This document shows positions 47,609 to 56,594 of a stretch of 64,000 nt of DNA, piece by piece. The stretch lies in NCBI GenBank assembly GCA_031269095.1, contig JAIRWI010000002.1, positions 42,252-106,251 of the forward strand, written 5' to 3'. The notes beneath the pieces were generated by a model. The model saw only the letters and a list, made by a program, of their open reading frames with translations, was not told the origin of the DNA and did no database searches. The stretch's first letter is position 1; every line of letters starts with the position of its first letter. This DNA comes from Holosporales bacterium. GTDB lineage: Bacteria; Pseudomonadota; Alphaproteobacteria; RUG11792. Made by a program: the position numbers and the translations under genes.

Positions 47609-49357
47609 CTATTGGGAAAACCTAATATCCTCGATAATTAAACTAAGCCCATACCTTTCATTGTGCTTTAATGTAAAAGCTATATCTAGAAGCTGGCCAT
47701 CATTATCCTCAATAATCTCATAAATTTTCTCTTTTGTTTTTATATTAAAAACTGTAGCTTTAATATTTCTTTTATCAAATTCTCCAGCGAAGTAAATCAT
47801 TATATGATTTTCGCATTTAGTTAATCTCGTTGCACTTATCCTGACCCTCTTCATGCAGAGAATTGGGCGTTCAACACCTTTACCAATCGGCTCTATAAGA
47901 GAAATATGTGAGTTTACCGTTAAAAGAGGTAGAGACGAGGGGATAATGCAATCCACATTAAGAATGTTTTCATTTTCTCCCTGAAGGGATTCGCATAAAA
48001 ACTCATAAAAAAGACTTATATTATCTTTTGGCAGGGAAAATCCTCCAGCCATCTTATGTCCTCCTCCTCCCGTAATTATACCTTTTTTCAAAGCAGTATC
48101 AAACATAGCTGATATATCAGCATTTGCCGTTGCCCTAGCTGATCCTCTTCCAATATTATTTTCGCTGTTAAATGAGGCTACAAATGTTGGTTTATTAAAT
48201 TTCTCTTTAATTTTTCCCGCTATTATCCCGATAATACCTTCATTCCAATCAGTTCCATATACAAAAATGAATCTATTTTTGTACAACTCATTTGCGTCAA
48301 TAATCGAAAACGCTTCAGACAAAATGTTTTTTTCAATAGCTTTTCTATCGGAATTAAGTTTGATAAGTTGCTCTGCTAAAAGACTGGCAGAAGTTTCAGT
48401 AGATAACATCATCTCCATCGCAATGGATGGATCTCCAACTCTACCAGCTGCATTAATAACCGGTCCAATTGTAAAAGAAAAATCATCAGCTGAAGAAATT
48501 CTATTCATATTAGCATTATTCATAATCGCTCTAATTCCATCTGGAAAATTCTGTAATTTCATAGCAAGCTTTACAAAAGCTCTGTTAAGCCCCACTAAAT
48601 CCATAACATCACAAAGGGTTCCAAGAGCAACACATCCCACGAAATCCATAAGATTTGGCTCGGCTATGTCTTCAAAAAATCCTGTATCACGAAGTTTTTT
48701 CTGAAGCCCAACGAGCAACATAAACACAACTCCAGCTGCACAAAGATTCTTTATATAGACACCAGAAATATCTTCTTGATCCAACCTATTAGGGTTAACA
48801 ACCCCAACGGCTTTCGGAAGACGCCCTGTGGGATCAGGCATATGGTGATCAATAACAATAACATCTACCCCCAAATCGTTTGCAAAATCTACTTCGTCGA
48901 TTGATTTAGTCCCACAATCGACGGATATAAAGAGGGTAGTTCCATGGTCTCTTGCAGCTGAACAAATTGCATTTTGGCTAACACCATATCCATCTATAAA
49001 CCTGCTTGGTATATGGTATTTTGGGTCTCCTCCCAACATTTTTAGATATTTAACCATAAAATACGAGGAAACTATCCCATCTACATCATAATCGCCAAAA
49101 ATAAAGACATTTTCTTTGTTTTTTATAGCTTTTACTATTCTATCGGTTGCTATATCCATATCGTTAAATACAAATGGATTAGGCATTATATTTTTTAATT
49201 TTGGATTTAAAAAATCTTTAATAGTATCAACATCACTAATCCCACGGTTCACCAGAATACGTGCCGTTAACTCCGGGATTTCACAAATCCTAACAATGTT
49301 CTTAATCTCATCTTGTCTATCATCTGAATCCAGAAACCTCCAAGTTTTATTCACCAT
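47609..49357 (-). CDS. recJ: Single-stranded-DNA-specific exonuclease RecJ
   Basis: 582 residues from ATG 49357 (MVNKTWRFLDSDDRQDE), the likely start; the open frame extends 16 codons further to 49405 without family support. DHH-phosphoesterase motifs are present: FIFGDYDVDGIVSSYFMVKY, VDCGTKSIDEVDFAND, VIDHHMPDPTGRLP, and the DHHA1 region GGGGHKMAGGFSLPKDN. RecJ degrades 5' ended single strands in RecF-type recombination and repair. The start overlaps the ispDF end by eleven bases. Confidence 0.94.
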   Translation of the reverse strand: MVNKTWRFLDSDDRQDEIKNIVRICEIPELTARILVNRGISDVDTIKDFLNPKLKNIMPNPFVFNDMDIATDRIVKAIKNKENVFIFGDYDVDGIVSSYFMVKYLKMLGGDPKYHIPSRFIDGYGVSQNAICSAARDHGTTLFISVDCGTKSIDEVDFANDLGVDVIVIDHHMPDPTGRLPKAVGVVNPNRLDQEDISGVYIKNLCAAGVVFMLLVGLQKKLRDTGFFEDIAEPNLMDFVGCVALGTLCDVMDLVGLNRAFVKLAMKLQNFPDGIRAIMNNANMNRISSADDFSFTIGPVINAAGRVGDPSIAMEMMLSTETSASLLAEQLIKLNSDRKAIEKNILSEAFSIIDANELYKNRFIFVYGTDWNEGIIGIIAGKIKEKFNKPTFVASFNSENNIGRGSARATANADISAMFDTALKKGIITGGGGHKMAGGFSLPKDNISLFYEFLCESLQGENENILNVDCIIPSSLPLLTVNSHISLIEPIGKGVERPILCMKRVRISATRLTKCENHIMIYFAGEFDKRNIKATVFNIKTKEKIYEIIEDNDGQLLDIAFTLKHNERYGLSLIIEDIRFSQ

Positions 49358-50477
49358 GGGGTGCCCATAAAACCTTAAATAACAATATGCTCGCCAATGA
49401 AGCAATTCCAGTTATATTTGTTCCCTCGGTTGTTTTGCCTTTAATATTAATCTTGGATTCCTCTATACAAAGTGCAGCTGCTATATTTGCTTTCATAACT
49501 TCCTTGTATTCAACAATTTTTGGAAAATCACATACAATCGTTATATCTATATTTGATATAACGTAATTATTTTTTAAAAGCAGAGTTCTCATATTGTCTA
49601 GGAAAACAATCGAATCAGCATTTCTAGAGGGCTCTGCGTTCTCTGGAAAATATTCTCCAATACTTCCTTTACCCATGGCCCCAAGAATAGAATCAATCAA
49701 ACTATGAACTGCAACATCCCCATCAGAAATAGCTTTAAGAGAGGGAATGTTTGGAAAATTCACGCCACATAATTTAAGATTTCTAGATGGATTATTTGAA
49801 AATTCATGTGAATCAAAACCAAATCCTGTCCTATTACACTGCTGCCCCACCAAATCGCTTTCATATGTAATTTTTTTGTTTAAGACATCTCCATTTACCA
49901 GTGTCACAGGTACATCATCCAAATCACACAGCGATGCATCATCACTCATATTCTTGTTACGGTATTTTTTATGAAGTTCGTAGATTAAATCAAAAACAAA
50001 TCCCTGAGGGGTTTGGATAAAATTAACGATTTTTCTATCAACTGGAGCATTATCAATCCTCACTGAGTCGATAGAATAAACTGCTGGGACAACCGCTTTT
50101 TCCCCAGATTTTAACTTTGATATAACCCTTTCTATAAGATCTTTTGAAACATAAGGTCTTGCAGCATCATGGATCAAAACATAATCACCAAGTTTAGCGG
50201 TCTTAGAAATTTCCTCTAAACAATTAAACACAGAATTCTGTCTATTTTCTCCACCACATACAAATTTACTGAATTTCCCATCTATCTTTTTGTCGGAATT
50301 TGAGAGAAAACAGTCATTCATATATCCAGAAGGAACTGCCGAAACAACCCCCTTAACAGATTCTATATCCCCAAGAAATCTCGAAATAAGCCTATCCAAA
50401 AACAAAAACTGCTTCGGAAAGGCACTCGAAGAAAACCGAGAACCCGTTCCTCCAGCAGGAATGGCTACATAAATCAA
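49347..50477 (-). CDS. ispDF: Bifunctional IspD/IspF enzyme of the MEP isoprenoid pathway
   Basis: 376 residues, starting at TTG 50477; no in-frame ATG exists upstream. Residues 1-212 are IspD (IPAGGTGSRFSSSAFPKQFL, VLIHDAARPYVSKDLIERV): CTP plus MEP to CDP-ME. Residues about 215-373 are IspF (RTGFGFDSHEF with the zinc ligands D and H, AVHSLIDSILGAMGKGSIGE with the third His, INIKGKTTEGTN): cyclisation to MEcPP. The fused form is typical of alphaproteobacteria and epsilonproteobacteria. Two bases separate it from the rpmJ stop, and it overlaps recJ. Confidence 0.95.
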   Translation of the reverse strand: MIYVAIPAGGTGSRFSSSAFPKQFLFLDRLISRFLGDIESVKGVVSAVPSGYMNDCFLSNSDKKIDGKFSKFVCGGENRQNSVFNCLEEISKTAKLGDYVLIHDAARPYVSKDLIERVISKLKSGEKAVVPAVYSIDSVRIDNAPVDRKIVNFIQTPQGFVFDLIYELHKKYRNKNMSDDASLCDLDDVPVTLVNGDVLNKKITYESDLVGQQCNRTGFGFDSHEFSNNPSRNLKLCGVNFPNIPSLKAISDGDVAVHSLIDSILGAMGKGSIGEYFPENAEPSRNADSIVFLDNMRTLLLKNNYVISNIDITIVCDFPKIVEYKEVMKANIAAALCIEESKINIKGKTTEGTNITGIASLASILLFKVLWAPHGE

Positions 50478-50479
50478 AA

Positions 50480-50605
50480 CTAACCTTGGCGAGCTTTAAA
50501 TTTTGGAACCTGCTTATTTATAACGTATACCCTACCACGTCTACGCACCAATTTACACGCACGATGCCTAGTTTTGAGCGTTTTTAAAGAATTCGCCACC
50601 TTCAT
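50480..50605 (-). CDS. rpmJ: 50S ribosomal protein L36
   Basis: 41 residues: begins [20 protein letters not shown], then [20 protein letters not shown] and G. This is the alphaproteobacterial form of L36 that starts MKVRNSLKSLKxRHR and ends FKARQG, with Cys and His for zinc largely absent. Start ATG 50605, stop TAG 50480-50482. It is directly upstream of ispDF with a two-base gap, an uncommon neighbour. It is short enough to be missed by length cut-offs. Confidence 0.93.
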   Translation of the reverse strand: MKVANSLKTLKTRHRACKLVRRRGRVYVINKQVPKFKARQG

Positions 50606-50751
50606 ATTTCACTAGCCTTTTTACACTACAACAACCTTGGATACCGAAAATTGTATCACAATACCTATCCTTCTCGCAATTACAAATAACTATCTCAAAT
50701 ATTTTTCAGGAAATGCAGTATAATATTTTTTATAAAATATGTATTTACGCA

Positions 50752-51165
50752 AAATTAACAGCAGGTTGGTTTTTCAAAACATGTTCCAATAAACTAGAAC
50801 AACTATACTCGTGCTACTTAGCAAGGGGTGATTTTTTAATCTATATCTCCAGAAATTACATAGGTTTAGCATTTTTGTTGATTCCCAAATAAACTAGAAC
50901 AACTATACCCGTGCTACTTAGCAAGGGGTGATTTTTTAATCTATATCTCTAGAAATTACATGGGGTTTGGCATTTTTGTTGATCCCTAAATAAACTAGAA
51001 CAACTATACTCGTGCTACTTAGCAAGGGGTGATTTTTTAATCTATATCTCCAGAAATTACGTGGGGTTTGGCATTTTTGTTAACAACTAAGGCCAAGTTA
51101 AACAACTACATTGTTTACGTAAGTTTAACAACAGGTTGTTTTTTCAAAATACATATCCAACCACC
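50752..51165 (+). repeat. Three nearly identical tandem B units with matching flanks
   Basis: AAACTAGAACAACTATAC recurs at 50791, 50891 and 50992, marking three consecutive B units of 100-101 bases that differ at only a few positions (GTGCTACTTAGCAAGGGGTG is identical in all). The array is bordered by two similar sequences, TTTACGCAAAATTAACAGCA (from about 50754) and TTTACGTAAGTTTAACAACA (from about 51113), each followed by GGTTG and a T-rich run. No spacer variation as in CRISPR. The gap 50606-50751 and 51166-51246 shows nothing else. Confidence 0.85.
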
Positions 51166-51246
51166 GGTATGGGTTTTTTGTTTTTGTCTAAATGTATTAA
51201 ATGAACTGAGTAAGTACCTAAAAAGGTTTATTTAAAAATATCCCCA

Positions 51247-51978
51247 CTACAAAATTTCATCTTCTAAATTATAAAAAACTTTTTGGACATCGTCGTTATC
51301 TTCGAGAGCCTCTATAAGCTTAATCAAAGTATTTTTTTGCTCTTTTGTGCATTTTACATATGAATTCGGAACCCAGATAAGACCAGATTCTACAGGATCA
51401 CCGAATTTTTTAATAAACGCTTCTCGAATTAATGCAAACGATTCAAGAGAACATGTAACTTGAATATATCCTTCTTCATATTCCTCAACATTGTCTGCGC
51501 CAGTCTCAATAGCAAAATCAAACACCTTGTCATATGGCGCAACAAATTTTGGATATATAAGGCTCCCAACTCTATCAAAAGAAAATGCAACGCTTCCCAT
51601 TTCTCCCAAATTCCCTCCGAGTTTTGAAAAAGCTGATCTAACATCAGAAGCAGTCCTGTTCCTATTGTCAGTTAAAGTCTCGACGATGATGGCAACCCCA
51701 GCTGGTCCATATCCTTCATATCTAACATCTTCGTAGATGGCAGTATCACCAACCCCAGTCGCTTTAGCCATAGCGCGCTCAATATTGTCCTTTGGCATAT
51801 TTTGTTCTCTCGCGGAAGCAAGTGCTGCACGTAACCTCGGGTTAGAATTTGAATCACTTCCACCAACTTTTGTTGCCACAGTTATTTCTCGTGCTATCTT
51901 AGCGAAAAGCTTGGCACGCTTTGCGTCCTGTGCCCCTTTTCTGTACATTATATTTTTAAATTGCGAATGACCGGACAT
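51247..51978 (-). CDS. yebC: YebC/PmpR family transcriptional regulator
   Basis: 243 residues, usual length. N-terminal MSGHSQFKNIMYRKGAQDAK, NPRLRAALASAREQNMPKDN, YEGYGPAGVAIIVETLTDNR and GGNLGEMGSVAFSFDRVG are all family hallmarks. The protein is reported as a DNA-binding regulator and, more recently, as a translation-linked factor relieving ribosome stalling. Single gene flanked by the B array downstream of rpmJ's start and a tRNA-Leu on the other strand. Confidence 0.93.
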   Translation of the reverse strand: MSGHSQFKNIMYRKGAQDAKRAKLFAKIAREITVATKVGGSDSNSNPRLRAALASAREQNMPKDNIERAMAKATGVGDTAIYEDVRYEGYGPAGVAIIVETLTDNRNRTASDVRSAFSKLGGNLGEMGSVAFSFDRVGSLIYPKFVAPYDKVFDFAIETGADNVEEYEEGYIQVTCSLESFALIREAFIKKFGDPVESGLIWVPNSYVKCTKEQKNTLIKLIEALEDNDDVQKVFYNLEDEIL

Positions 51979-52128
51979 AGTTTATCTAATTTTTTACATG
52001 ACCTTTACGCAAGGGATTTTAACATATTTGTTCTGTTTTGAGAATAAAAGCTTTTAAAATAACATTGATGAGACATAATATCTTTGGTAAGCTAGTATTG
52101 CTAGTTGGACAGATAGTTAAGGGTTTTT

Positions 52129-52217
52129 GCGGACGTGGTGGAATTGGTAGACACGTCAGATTTAGGTTCTGATGATCGTACTAGATCGTGGGGGTTCAAG
52201 TCCCTTCGCCCGCACCA
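52129..52217 (+). tRNA. tRNA-Leu (anticodon TAG) with one acceptor mismatch
   Basis: Anticodon stem TCAGA/TCTGA encloses TTTAGGT with TAG at 52163-52165. A long variable arm (GATCGTACTAGATC) and T arm GGGGGTTCAAGTCCC fit tRNA-Leu. Acceptor GCGGACG pairs with CGCCCGC except for an A-C apposition at 52133/52209. CCA is encoded at 52215-52217. It lies just before tig on the same strand. Confidence 0.93.
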
Positions 52218-52251
52218 TATTTTTTTATAAAATGTTTTTGGAGTTGTTTAT

Positions 52252-53574
52252 ATGAGATTTGAAAACGTAAAATCAAAAGGAATGAAGCACGAATATAAGG
52301 TGATATTTAGTGCTGAAGACATAGAAAATAATATTGTAAAAGAAGTTGAAAACAGGGCAAAAACATTTAAAATGCAAGGATTTAGACCAGGACATGTTCC
52401 ACTAAAAATCGTACGCAATAGTGTAGAATCTCGTGTTATAAAGGATGTTTTTGATAAGCTTATATCAAATGCCTGTGATACTATAATTAAAGAAATAGGA
52501 GCAGCAGAACTTGCTCTTCGTCCAACATATAAATTCAATAATTCTTATGAAAAAGGGCGTGATATTGAAATAGCTTTGAACATAGAAACGGCTCCAGTTT
52601 TTGAATTGCAGGAATTCAAATGTAAAATCAAAAAACTTGCTCCAATTATTAGCGATGAGGAATTTGAAAATATTAAAAAAGGGCTTATCAAAAATAATCC
52701 CGTATGGCATACCGAAAATGATCAAACAGTTCAGCCACTTAACAAAGTTAATTTTAAAGCAAAATGTTTGGTAAATGGAGTCGAACAAAAGAAGAAAAGT
52801 TTTGAAAGGACTGTTATTTTACCTGAAAACCTTGGAGAGGAAGCCAAGTTCGGAAATGAGTTACTTGGGAAAAAGGTTGGAGAAATTTTTACGACCCAGT
52901 TTAGTGAAGACGATAGCTCATACCAAATAACTATCGCTTCGATTGAATTTCCTGTACTGGATATTTCTTGGGATAAATATGTTGAAGAAAAATTTGAGAC
53001 AAAAGCAACGGTTGCTGAATATGAAGAATTGCTAAGGCAGGATATGAAAAATCAATTTGACAATGTTTCTTTTGTATATCACAAACAACAAATTCTTGAT
53101 TATTTAATATCTCAATATTCATTTGAACTTCCGATATCGATTGTTGGACAGGAAACGAAATCCGTTGTGGCAAATGTCAGAGCTGATATAGAGGCTGCAA
53201 AACGAGACGGGACGGTAGATCAAGAAGATCGTGACAAAACTGATGAAGATATTACACAAGAGTGCCAAGATGTAATTAGAAAAAGAGTTCTTTTAGGTTA
53301 TGTTCTGAATAAATTCGCTAAAGTTAATAATATTACGATATCTGATGAAGAGCTTAGACGATTTATTGAATTTGAAATAAGGATGATGTCTTCAGAACAG
53401 GCAGAGCACATGATAGCGCATTATTCTGGAGATCCGAATGCTTTGGCGTATAAGAGAGCGGAACTCCTTGAACGTAAAGTTCTCGAATTTTTAATAGACA
53501 AGTCAGAAAAAGAGATGCTTCCAAAAACTTTTGAAGAAGCGCAAAAAATTGTTGAAGATGTTTTAAAGGATTAA
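52252..53574 (+). CDS. tig: Trigger factor
   Basis: 440 residues, usual length. The ribosome-binding signature appears as [14 protein letters not shown] (G-F-R-x-G-x-x-P). A peptidyl-prolyl isomerase domain follows at about 150-240, somewhat diverged, and then the helical C-terminal arms ([20 protein letters not shown] and [20 protein letters not shown]). ATG is preceded by TTGGAG. It is the first chaperone meeting nascent chains. clpP starts seven bases downstream; tRNA-Leu lies 34 bases upstream. Confidence 0.93.
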   Translation: MRFENVKSKGMKHEYKVIFSAEDIENNIVKEVENRAKTFKMQGFRPGHVPLKIVRNSVESRVIKDVFDKLISNACDTIIKEIGAAELALRPTYKFNNSYEKGRDIEIALNIETAPVFELQEFKCKIKKLAPIISDEEFENIKKGLIKNNPVWHTENDQTVQPLNKVNFKAKCLVNGVEQKKKSFERTVILPENLGEEAKFGNELLGKKVGEIFTTQFSEDDSSYQITIASIEFPVLDISWDKYVEEKFETKATVAEYEELLRQDMKNQFDNVSFVYHKQQILDYLISQYSFELPISIVGQETKSVVANVRADIEAAKRDGTVDQEDRDKTDEDITQECQDVIRKRVLLGYVLNKFAKVNNITISDEELRRFIEFEIRMMSSEQAEHMIAHYSGDPNALAYKRAELLERKVLEFLIDKSEKEMLPKTFEEAQKIVEDVLKD

Positions 53575-53581
53575 AATCACT

Positions 53582-54166
53582 ATGTCAAACTTTATTCCAA
53601 TGGTTGTTGAGCAAACGGGTAGAGGAGAAAGAGCTTATGATATTTTCTCAAGATTGCTGAAGGAAAGAATTGTATTTTTAACTGGACAGATACACGATGA
53701 AGTGTCGGCGCTTATCTGTGCTCAATTGCTTTTTCTTGAGTCAGAAGATTCCGATAAGGATATTAGTTTATACATAAACTCTCCAGGTGGAGTCGTTACT
53801 TCTACTCTTTCAATCCTCGATACTATAAATTATATAAAATGCGATGTTGTCACATTATGTATTGGTCAAGCATGTTCTGGGGGGTCGTTACTACTCACTG
53901 CTGGAACAAAGGGGAAAAGATCTGCGCTTCCAAATTCGCGGATTATGATCCACCAACCGATAGGAGGAGCCCATGGACAGGCAACCGATATTGAAATTCA
54001 AGCGAAGGAAATCTTAAAGCTTCGCGAGCAGTTGAATAAAATATATGCCGATGCCACGGGACAAAAAATTAAAACTATTGAAGCTGCTGTAGAAAGAGAT
54101 AGATTTATGTCCCCTATGGAAGCACTTGAATTTGGTTTGATCGATAAAATCGTGGAAAAAAGATAA
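53582..54166 (+). CDS. clpP: ATP-dependent Clp protease proteolytic subunit
   Basis: 194 residues. [20 protein letters not shown], the nucleophile segment [20 protein letters not shown] and the His segment [20 protein letters not shown] are present, as is the Asp near the end. The Ser motif is G-Q-A-C-S-G-G where most ClpPs have G-Q-A-A-S-M-G; Ser is kept, and the change of Met to Gly next to it is unusual. The tig-clpP order is standard, but clpX and lon, usually next, are missing here; repeats follow. Confidence 0.94.
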   Translation: MSNFIPMVVEQTGRGERAYDIFSRLLKERIVFLTGQIHDEVSALICAQLLFLESEDSDKDISLYINSPGGVVTSTLSILDTINYIKCDVVTLCIGQACSGGSLLLTAGTKGKRSALPNSRIMIHQPIGGAHGQATDIEIQAKEILKLREQLNKIYADATGQKIKTIEAAVERDRFMSPMEALEFGLIDKIVEKR

Positions 54167-54167
54167 A

Positions 54168-54522
54168 TATGCTTGTTCCAGCTAGCAAGGGGTTGATTTT
54201 TAAAGCTATATTCCTTTGGAATTACTTAGGTTTTTTTATCCGCATTAGTTTTGTTGTCAGTTTAGTCGAGTGTAATTATAATCGCTCCAGTTAGCGAAGA
54301 TGTAATTTTTTTAAAATCTATTCCAAGAATTACTGATGTTTTAGGTACATTTGTCGAAGTTAATATTAAGTGGAATAACTATAACATAATGAGAAGTTGG
54401 TTTTTTTTGCAATATTTGGAATATACTCGTTCCAGGTAGCAAGGGTTTGATTTTTAAAGCTATATTCCTTTGGAATTACATGGGGTTTAGCATTTTTGTT
54501 GAAACTAAGATCAAGTAAATCA
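54168..54522 (+). repeat. B-A-B repeat cluster downstream of clpP
   Basis: A truncated or altered B copy (54168-54272, right half diverged), an A copy (54276-54383) and a second B copy (54420-54522), all in plus orientation. TTCCTTTGGAATTAC occurs in both B copies. They occupy most of the gap between clpP and tRNA-Gln; nothing else is seen there. Confidence 0.75.
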
Positions 54523-54607
54523 CTTGCAAGCTTGGTATAATCCCTTATTTTGGTAAAATTTACTGGCAAAAGAATATCGGCTATGTTCTAATTAAAGACA
54601 ATCCTAT

Positions 54608-54681
54608 TGGGGGATAGTTTAGAGGTAGAACTGCCGGCTCTGGACCGGCCAACCTTGGTTCGAATCCAGGTCCCCCAGCCA
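54608..54681 (+). tRNA. tRNA-Gln (anticodon CTG)
   Basis: Acceptor TGGGGGA pairs with TCCCCCA, including the U1-A72 pair typical of tRNA-Gln. Anticodon stem GCCGG/CCGGC encloses CTCTGGA with CTG at 54640-54642. T arm GGTTCGAATCC is canonical. CCA is encoded at 54679-54681. Confidence 0.94.
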
Positions 54682-54687
54682 AAGACT

Positions 54688-55158
54688 ATATATACTCGTC
54701 CCGCTAGGCAGCTGAGTAATTTTCTTCGAACATATTTTTCTCAGAATATTAGCAACGAGTTGATTTTAAAGCTATTTTTCTCGGAATATTTGAGGTTTTT
54801 GTGTTTATGCTAGTTTGGTTACCGGTTTAATCAAGTGTAATTGTGTTCGAGCTAGTTAGCAACGAAGGCGCTTTTAAAGCTATTTTTCTCGGAATAATTA
54901 AGTTTTTTGTATCTGTATACTCGTTTTACTTGGGAGTAGGTTGATTTTTTAAAATATATTTCAAAGAATTACATGGGATTTAGCTTTTTTTGTTGATTCT
55001 CAAGTTAACTAGCATAACTATATTATAGTTGTTTAATTTGATTTCGGTATTATACTCTCTCTAGTTAGTGAAGATGTGATTTTTTTAAAATCTATTCCAA
55101 TAATTACCAATGCTTTAGGCGCATTTATCGATATCAATGTTAACTATAACAAGTATAT
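54688..55158 (+). repeat. Degenerate B-like units followed by intact B and A repeats
   Basis: Two decayed B-like units (about 54688-54830 and 54840-54912, both with AAAGCTATTTTTCTCGGAAT), then a B copy (54920-55022) and an A copy (55053-55158), all in plus orientation, directly follow tRNA-Gln. The decayed units show the family has been here for a long time. Confidence 0.65.
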
Positions 55159-55361
55159 AAACACAAATTCCTTAATGATTCTGGAAGAAATGACTCCAAA
55201 AATTACTTGGTTATCGAGTTAAGAAAATATATAGGAATTTTTTCCCATAAGAGCCCTAAGCTTCAAATAGGTTGGGGTACCATATCGCCACCGCATCGCT
55301 GAAATTACGAAATCTTTCTACCTAGGAGGTTCCTACCTATAAAAAAAACTGACTTAAACTC
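55159..55361. other. Intergenic stretch without recognisable content
   Basis: No open frame with a start signal, no RNA gene and no member of the repeat families. A short dyad (TAGGA-GGT-TCCTA, about 55324-55336) is too short to interpret. Confidence 0.4.
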
Positions 55362-55472
55362 AATATATAGTAGTTCCAGATGACTTCAGTATAAAAAAAA
55401 ATACCAAAACCCCCTGTAATTCCTTAGAATATAGCTTTATTTCTTTTTTTTGTCGCCTAGAATGAGTATATA
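55362..55472 (-). repeat. B-family repeat, minus orientation
   Basis: ATATAGTAGTTCCAGATGAC at the left, AAAAATACCAAAACCCCCTG inside and CGCCTAGAATGAGTATATAA at the right. It ends 22 bases from the stop codon of the DUF1015 gene. Confidence 0.7.
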
Positions 55473-55493
55473 ACGTACAAGAAAGAAAGAGAT

Positions 55494-56570
55494 TTATCCA
55501 AAATTCATGATTACAAAGCCATCAATTATTTTTGGTTCAAACCAGGTCGAAGTTGGAGGTAGTTTATCTCCGTTATCAACAATTTTAAAAAACTCAGAAA
55601 CATCGATACTAGGAATAAATATAACGGCACTACTGTTTTGGTAAAGTTCAAATATTCTCTGAGAATCTGAAAAAGACACAGTCCCCGGGAGTGGAAATAC
55701 AGAATTTTCGACGTCTTTTATTCCGAAGACTTCATTAATAATTATATTATTTACTATGTAATATAATGACATATTTTGAACTACTTCAGTTCGAAATGTA
55801 ACTTTATATGTTGGGCCATCTTTAAAATTTATTAATATATTGTTTTTCATATCTCCTTCATCAAGAATTTCCAATATGCAATACTTAGAGATTTTTTGGA
55901 TCCAATTGTCTGAGATATTTCCGACAATAACTTTGTGACAACTTTTTAAACAAATAGAATTGGCATCTGTCACTGAAACCATAATTTTTGTAGATGTTTT
56001 TCTAGGCATATTATTAAAGATAGCAAACCTATGGTGACCATCTGCTATATATAATTTATTAACTGAATCGAAACTGGATTTTATAGTTTCAAGATCAATA
56101 GGGTTTTTAATAGACCAAAGTCTATAAGTTGAACCATCTATATCTGCCTCTATTTTTGGGGGGTATCGCGTTGTGCTTTCAGTAAGTGAGCTAATTGTAT
56201 TTTCCCCTTTATAAAAGGTTAGCAGTGGATTAACTTGTATCTTATATTTATCAAATGTTTTTTTGTATTCCAAAAGTTTGTCTTGGTGAATATTTTCGTT
56301 TGGAATAAATATATTTCTTTCATTATAATGGACACTTCCTATTATAGAAGTAACATTTTGTTTATAATTTTGAATATTAAGAACATAAATACAAGGGGAT
56401 TGTTCAATTTTTGCTTCTCCTTTCGCAATCATGTTTTTTAGAAAATTCAATATATTGTTGGTTTTTTGGACCTTGTCTTTAGTGTCAGTGTTAATAAAAA
56501 ATTTGGAAAAATCATTGTTTTTCCATCTTGATTGGTTGAAACTTATAAGTTTAAAAGGCTCTATAAACAT
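55494..56570 (-). CDS. DUF1015 family protein
   Basis: 358 residues, a little shorter than typical members (about 400). The hallmark KLYIADGHHRFAIFNNM, with its paired His, and the N-terminal region of the family are recognisable, as are ENSVFPLPGTVSFSDSQRIF and PPTSTWFEPKIIDGFVIMNF at the end. The family's biochemical function is not established; DGHHR suggests a metal- or phosphate-binding active site. It is co-oriented with the cyclase gene 24 bases upstream, so both may be in one transcript. Confidence 0.82.
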   Translation of the reverse strand: MFIEPFKLISFNQSRWKNNDFSKFFINTDTKDKVQKTNNILNFLKNMIAKGEAKIEQSPCIYVLNIQNYKQNVTSIIGSVHYNERNIFIPNENIHQDKLLEYKKTFDKYKIQVNPLLTFYKGENTISSLTESTTRYPPKIEADIDGSTYRLWSIKNPIDLETIKSSFDSVNKLYIADGHHRFAIFNNMPRKTSTKIMVSVTDANSICLKSCHKVIVGNISDNWIQKISKYCILEILDEGDMKNNILINFKDGPTYKVTFRTEVVQNMSLYYIVNNIIINEVFGIKDVENSVFPLPGTVSFSDSQRIFELYQNSSAVIFIPSIDVSEFFKIVDNGDKLPPTSTWFEPKIIDGFVIMNFG

Positions 56571-56594
56571 GACTTTTTCCCCAGATACTCATTG

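Noticed and set aside
50789..51110. CRISPR-like array
   Set aside because: The repeating unit is about 100 bases with no variable spacers and is a member of the B family; no cas genes are present.
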